Shown here in pieces: positions 5,675-8,606 of a DNA stretch of 8,606 nt. Source of the stretch: an uncultured Pseudomonadota bacterium (GTDB lineage Bacteria; Myxococcota_A; UBA796; CAJQPC01); NCBI GenBank assembly GCA_937915955.1, contig CALGIB010000198.1:1-8606 (forward strand), given 5' to 3'. Position numbers and translations under genes: made by a program. A model generated the notes under the pieces. That model saw nothing but the letters and a program-made list of their open reading frames with translations. It made no database searches and was not told the origin of the DNA. Numbering within the stretch: the first letter of the stretch is position 1; each line of letters starts with the position of its first letter.

Positions 5675-6484
5675 GTGGACGCCCTCCTCTTCAGCGGCGC
5701 GCTCCTCTGCTACCTGACGGTGGCGGGGACCCGCCTGGTCGACCCGGCCGAGCCCCCCGCGTGGCTGCCCCGGGCCCTCGATCTCGCCCTCGGGCTGGGG
5801 CTGCTCTCGCACCTGGGCGGCATCGTGGCGATGTGGACGGCCAGCTCGGAGCCGCCGATTCGAGCCGCGGGCGGCTCCGTGGCGGTGATCGCCATCGTCA
5901 TCGGCGTGGGCGCGCTCTTCGTCCGGCCCCGGGACGGAAAGGGCGTGCTGGCCGGCGTGCACGTCGCGCTGGTGGCGGTCCTGCTCGGCATCTCGCTGCT
6001 GCTGCCTCGGACCGTCGCCCACGAGGCGGCGCCGGCGCTGGCCACCGTCTGGCTGCCCGTACACGCATTCTCGCTCTTCGTGGGCATCAGCTCCTTCGCG
6101 CTCGCCTTCGGCGTCAGCATCGTCTACCTCTGGGTCCGTCGGCGCCTGAAGAGCAAGCAGCTCGTCGGGCTGGATCGGCTGCCAAGCCTGGACAGCCTGG
6201 ACCAGCTGAACACCCGCTGCGTGGTGGTCGGCTTCCTGGCCCTGACCCTAGGGGTCGCCGCGGGCGGCCTGTGGGCCCTCACCAAGGAGACGCCGCCTAC
6301 GGGGCTGGGCGAGGCCGTCTGGGCCACGCTCATCGCCTGGGGTTGGTACGCCGCCGCTGTGCTCGTGCGCGTCGTGGGGGGCTGGCGCGGGCGCCTGGCC
6401 GCGCACTTCTCGGTGATGGGCTTCGTGGGGATGCTGGTCAGCCTGGGCGGAATCTTGATCCTCAATCAGGGCTGGCACGGGTGA
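5675..6484 (+). CDS. hemX: HemX/CcsA-family membrane protein
   Basis: 269 residues; GTG at 5675, with an in-frame TAG at 5663-5665 excluding longer versions. The ribosome binding site is weak. The protein is mostly hydrophobic, with about eight predicted membrane spans (for example 1-17, 35-54, 66-83, 91-110, 127-153, 182-202, 213-233, 246-264), as in the cytochrome c assembly CcsA/HemX family. Histidines at 46, 130 and 244 lie within or next to spans and are candidates for the family's conserved haem-contacting positions. The tryptophan-rich WWD segment of true CcsA cytochrome c synthetases is not present; the equivalent region reads LWALTKETPPTGLGEAVWAT. This favours HemX, a membrane protein known in other bacteria to influence the level of HemA. 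The stop overlaps the hemA start (GTGA at 6481-6484), so translation is probably coupled. Confidence 0.85.
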   Translation: MDALLFSGALLCYLTVAGTRLVDPAEPPAWLPRALDLALGLGLLSHLGGIVAMWTASSEPPIRAAGGSVAVIAIVIGVGALFVRPRDGKGVLAGVHVALVAVLLGISLLLPRTVAHEAAPALATVWLPVHAFSLFVGISSFALAFGVSIVYLWVRRRLKSKQLVGLDRLPSLDSLDQLNTRCVVVGFLALTLGVAAGGLWALTKETPPTGLGEAVWATLIAWGWYAAAVLVRVVGGWRGRLAAHFSVMGFVGMLVSLGGILILNQGWHG

Positions 6485-7755
6485 TCGGCGACCAGGAGCT
6501 GGTCTCGGTCGGCCTGAACCACCGCACGGCACCGGTCGCCATCCGCGAGCTGTTGGCCATGCCGCAGCAGGACCTGGGCCGGCACCTGGTGGGCCTGCGT
6601 GGGGATGGCGCGACCACCGAGTCGGTGATCCTGTCGACCTGCAACCGCGTCGAGGTCTACGCCGTCGTGCCGGCCGAAGACGGGGGCAGCGGCATCACCC
6701 GCTACCTGGCGGCGGAGCACGGCATCCGGCACCACGAGCTCGAGCGGCACATCTACCGCTACACGGGCCCCGAGGCGGTGGGTCACCTGTTCCGCGTCGC
6801 CAGCTCGCTGGACTCGATGGTGGTGGGCGAGCCGCAGATCCTGGGTCAGGTCAAGGAGGCCTTCAAGGCCGCGCGCGAGATCGGCTCGCTGGGCCGCCTG
6901 ATGCACCCCTTGATGCGCCGGACGCTCAGCGTCGCCAAGCGCGTCCGCACCCACACCGACATCGGCAAGTCCAGCGTCAGCGTGGGCACCGCGGGCGTGG
7001 ATCTGGCCCGCCAGGTCTTCGGCAGCCTGGAGCGTCGCCGGGCCCTGCTGCTCGGCGCCGGCGAGATGGGCCGGCTGGTCGCGCGCTCGCTGCTGGCCCA
7101 CGGGGTCGAGGAGCTGGTGGTCGCCAACCGGACCTACGCCAACGCGGTGGAGCTGTCCCGGCACTTCGGCGCCAGCGCCGTGCACATGGACCAGCTCGAC
7201 AGCTACCTCGGGCAGGTCGACATCGCCATCGTCAGCACGGGGGCCCAGCACCACCTGCTGACCCGCGCCCGCATGGCCCCGATCATGCGCGCCCGACGCT
7301 ATCGGCCGCTGTTCCTGGTCGACCTCAGCGTGCCCCGGAACGTCGCGCCGGACGTGCACGAGATCGAGGGCGCCTACGTCTTCAACGTCGACGACCTCAG
7401 CGCCGTGGCCAAGGCCGGGCTGAAGAAGCGCGAGCGCGAGGCGACGGTGGCCGAGGCCATCGTCCGCCAGGAGGCCGAGCGCTGCTACGAGAGCCTGGGC
7501 GCGCGCTCGGCCGACCCGGTCATCGCGACGATCACGCAGCGGGCCGAGGTGGCTCGGCTCGCCGAGCTCGAGCGCAGCCGTAAGCTGATGCAGCAGCTCA
7601 GCCCGGAGCAGCAGAAGGTCGTCGAGGCGATGACGCGCTCGATGATGAAGCGGGCGCTGCACAACGTGCTGAGGCAGGCCCGCAGCCTGGCCGCCAGCGG
7701 CGACGAAGAGGGCCTGCGTCAGCTGGGCGAGGCCTTCGAACCGGAGGACGAATGA
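6481..7755 (+). CDS. hemA: Glutamyl-tRNA reductase
   Basis: 424 residues, the expected length, starting with GTG at 6481 overlapping the hemX stop by four bases. The enzyme reduces glutamyl-tRNA(Glu) with NADPH to glutamate-1-semialdehyde, the first committed step of the C5 tetrapyrrole pathway, in the cytoplasm. The N-terminal substrate domain has GLNHRTAPV (11-19) and STCNRVEVY (52-60) with nucleophile Cys54. GHLFRVASSLDSMVVGE (101-117) and PQILGQVKEA (118-127) follow. The NADPH domain shows LLGAGEMGRLV (190-200), VANRT (214-218) and DLSVPRNV (281-288). The helical C-terminal dimerisation domain runs from about 310 to the end. All key residues are present. A longer open frame extends far upstream in the same phase, but it runs through hemX and has no HemA features. 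Leucine is mostly CTG (about 34 CTG, 10 CTC). The stop overlaps hemC (ATGA). Confidence 0.97.
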   Translation: MIGDQELVSVGLNHRTAPVAIRELLAMPQQDLGRHLVGLRGDGATTESVILSTCNRVEVYAVVPAEDGGSGITRYLAAEHGIRHHELERHIYRYTGPEAVGHLFRVASSLDSMVVGEPQILGQVKEAFKAAREIGSLGRLMHPLMRRTLSVAKRVRTHTDIGKSSVSVGTAGVDLARQVFGSLERRRALLLGAGEMGRLVARSLLAHGVEELVVANRTYANAVELSRHFGASAVHMDQLDSYLGQVDIAIVSTGAQHHLLTRARMAPIMRARRYRPLFLVDLSVPRNVAPDVHEIEGAYVFNVDDLSAVAKAGLKKREREATVAEAIVRQEAERCYESLGARSADPVIATITQRAEVARLAELERSRKLMQQLSPEQQKVVEAMTRSMMKRALHNVLRQARSLAASGDEEGLRQLGEAFEPEDE

Positions 7756-8606
7756 GCATCTCAGAGCTGATCCTGGGGACCCGGGGCAGCAAGCTGGCCC
7801 TGGCGCAGTCCGGACACGTGGCCAAGGCCTTGGAGGAGCTCCACGGCGTCCCGGTGCGCTTGCAGGTCTTCAAGACCCGAGGCGACCTGATCCAGGACCG
7901 TCCGCTGCCCGAGGTGGGCGGCAAGGGCCTGTTCACCGCCGAGCTCGAGGCGGCCCTGCTCGAGGGCAGCATCCACCTGGCCGTGCACTCGCTCAAGGAC
8001 CTCCCCACCGAGGACGCCGAGGGCCTGGTCCTGGCGGCGCACCCGCCTCGCGAGGACCCCCGGGACGCGCTGGTCGGCGCGACGCTCGAGTCGCTTCCGC
8101 AGGGCGCCGTCATCGGAACGGGCAGCGCTCGGCGCCTCGCACAGCTGCAGACGCTGCGCCCCGATCTCGAGATCCGCGGCGTCCGCGGCAACGTGGACAC
8201 GCGCATCGCGAAGATGAAGGCCGGCGACTACGACGCGGTCGTGCTGGCGGTCGCGGGCCTCAGCCGCCTTGGCCTCAGCTGGGAGGGCCAGGCCCTGGAC
8301 GTGCAGACCTGCGTGCCCGCAGCCGGCCAGGGCGCGCTGGGGGTGCAGTGCGCCGCCGACAGCCCGGCGCTGGCCCTGATCCAGGCGCTCGACGATCCGG
8401 CCACGCGCCTGCGGGTCGAGGCCGAGCGGGCCTTCCTGGAGACGCTGGGCGGTGGCTGCAGCATCCCTGCTGGGTGCCACGCCTGGTTCGAGGGCGAGGA
8501 GCTGGTCGTGCTCGGGATGCTGGCGGATCCCGACGGCAAGGTCTTCCGCCAGGACGCGCGCGGCGACGCCGAGGACGCCGCCGAGATGGGCGCCGGGCTG
8601 GCCGAG
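7752..8606 (+). CDS. hemC: Porphobilinogen deaminase (hydroxymethylbilane synthase), partial
   Basis: ATG at 7752 overlaps the hemA stop by four bases and has GGAGG at 7743-7747, a strong site. The frame stays open for 285 codons to the window edge; family members are about 310 residues, so only the last ~25-30 are missing. The enzyme joins four porphobilinogen units into hydroxymethylbilane in the cytoplasm, using a covalent dipyrromethane cofactor. Visible signatures are LGTRGSKLALAQ (8-19), FKTRGD (40-45), GGKGLFTAELE (56-66) and HLAVHSLKDLPT (75-86) with catalytic Asp83. GTGSARR (122-128) and IRGVRGNVDTR (141-151) follow. ETLGGGCSIPAG (230-241) supplies Cys236 for cofactor attachment. All catalytic and cofactor residues seen are normal. 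Translation is probably coupled to hemA, giving coordinated supply of early haem-pathway enzymes. Confidence 0.97.
   Translation, partial: MSISELILGTRGSKLALAQSGHVAKALEELHGVPVRLQVFKTRGDLIQDRPLPEVGGKGLFTAELEAALLEGSIHLAVHSLKDLPTEDAEGLVLAAHPPREDPRDALVGATLESLPQGAVIGTGSARRLAQLQTLRPDLEIRGVRGNVDTRIAKMKAGDYDAVVLAVAGLSRLGLSWEGQALDVQTCVPAAGQGALGVQCAADSPALALIQALDDPATRLRVEAERAFLETLGGGCSIPAGCHAWFEGEELVVLGMLADPDGKVFRQDARGDAEDAAEMGAGLAE

Noticed and set aside
3836..6064. A very long open frame on the - strand that would give a ~740-residue thioredoxin fusion.
   Set aside because: Only the last 109 residues look like a protein family. The rest is antisense to the DUF4388-like gene and hemX, with the Gln/Arg/His-rich composition typical of high-GC shadow frames, and the thioredoxin has its own ATG and ribosome site.
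4180..6480. Upstream extension of the hemA frame, suggesting a ~1190-residue HemA fusion.
   Set aside because: The extension is Arg/Gly/Ala-rich low-complexity sequence running across two recognisable genes in other phases. HemA begins naturally at GTG 6481.
1..8606. tRNA or rRNA genes, CRISPR arrays, insertion sequences and attachment sites.
   Set aside because: No cloverleaf-like stretches, regularly spaced repeats, transposase-like frames or paired terminal inverted repeats were seen.

Overview
High-GC bacterial chromosomal DNA. The hemX-hemA-hemC order, a PATAN/DUF4388-like protein carrying a J-domain motif and TPRs, an MreB homologue and the general protein styles suggest a Myxococcota/Deltaproteobacteria-type bacterium. 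This is inference from gene content; no marker gene was searched. Coding density is very high and no stretch over 300 bases lacks a gene.

Layout. (1) 1-about 930, + strand: the C-terminal end of an NAD(P)-binding Rossmann (atypical SDR) protein, then the N-terminal membrane part of a spermidine-synthase-like fused membrane protein. (2) 905-2597, - strand: an M48 zinc-protease lipoprotein gene followed by a PpiD-like, SurA-N-domain membrane chaperone gene that lacks its 3' half. Both broken genes end within the same ~25 bases (about 905-931), head-on, and leucine codon choice differs across this point. The left ~0.9 kb is therefore probably joined to the rest by a recombination or an assembly chimera. 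(3) 2766-3815, + strand: an MreB-family actin homologue without mreC/mreD neighbours, transcribed divergently from the M48-ppiD pair, with a plausible sigma70-type promoter between them. (4) 3836-4165, - strand: a thioredoxin, convergent with mreB. (5) 4269-8606, + strand: a four-gene unit of a DUF4388-like/J-domain/TPR protein (with an apparent single-base frameshift near 4322), hemX, hemA (glutamyl-tRNA reductase) and hemC (porphobilinogen deaminase, cut by the window end). The last three genes are joined by 4-base stop/start overlaps (GTGA, ATGA).

Working together: M48 lipoprotein and PpiD-like chaperone form a plausible envelope protein quality-control pair, placed back to back with a cell-shape cytoskeletal gene. 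The right half is an early tetrapyrrole operon of the C5 pathway: HemA makes glutamate-1-semialdehyde, HemC condenses porphobilinogen to hydroxymethylbilane, and HemX is a membrane protein typically linked to HemA. The first gene of this unit is the least understood and the most interesting functional lead.
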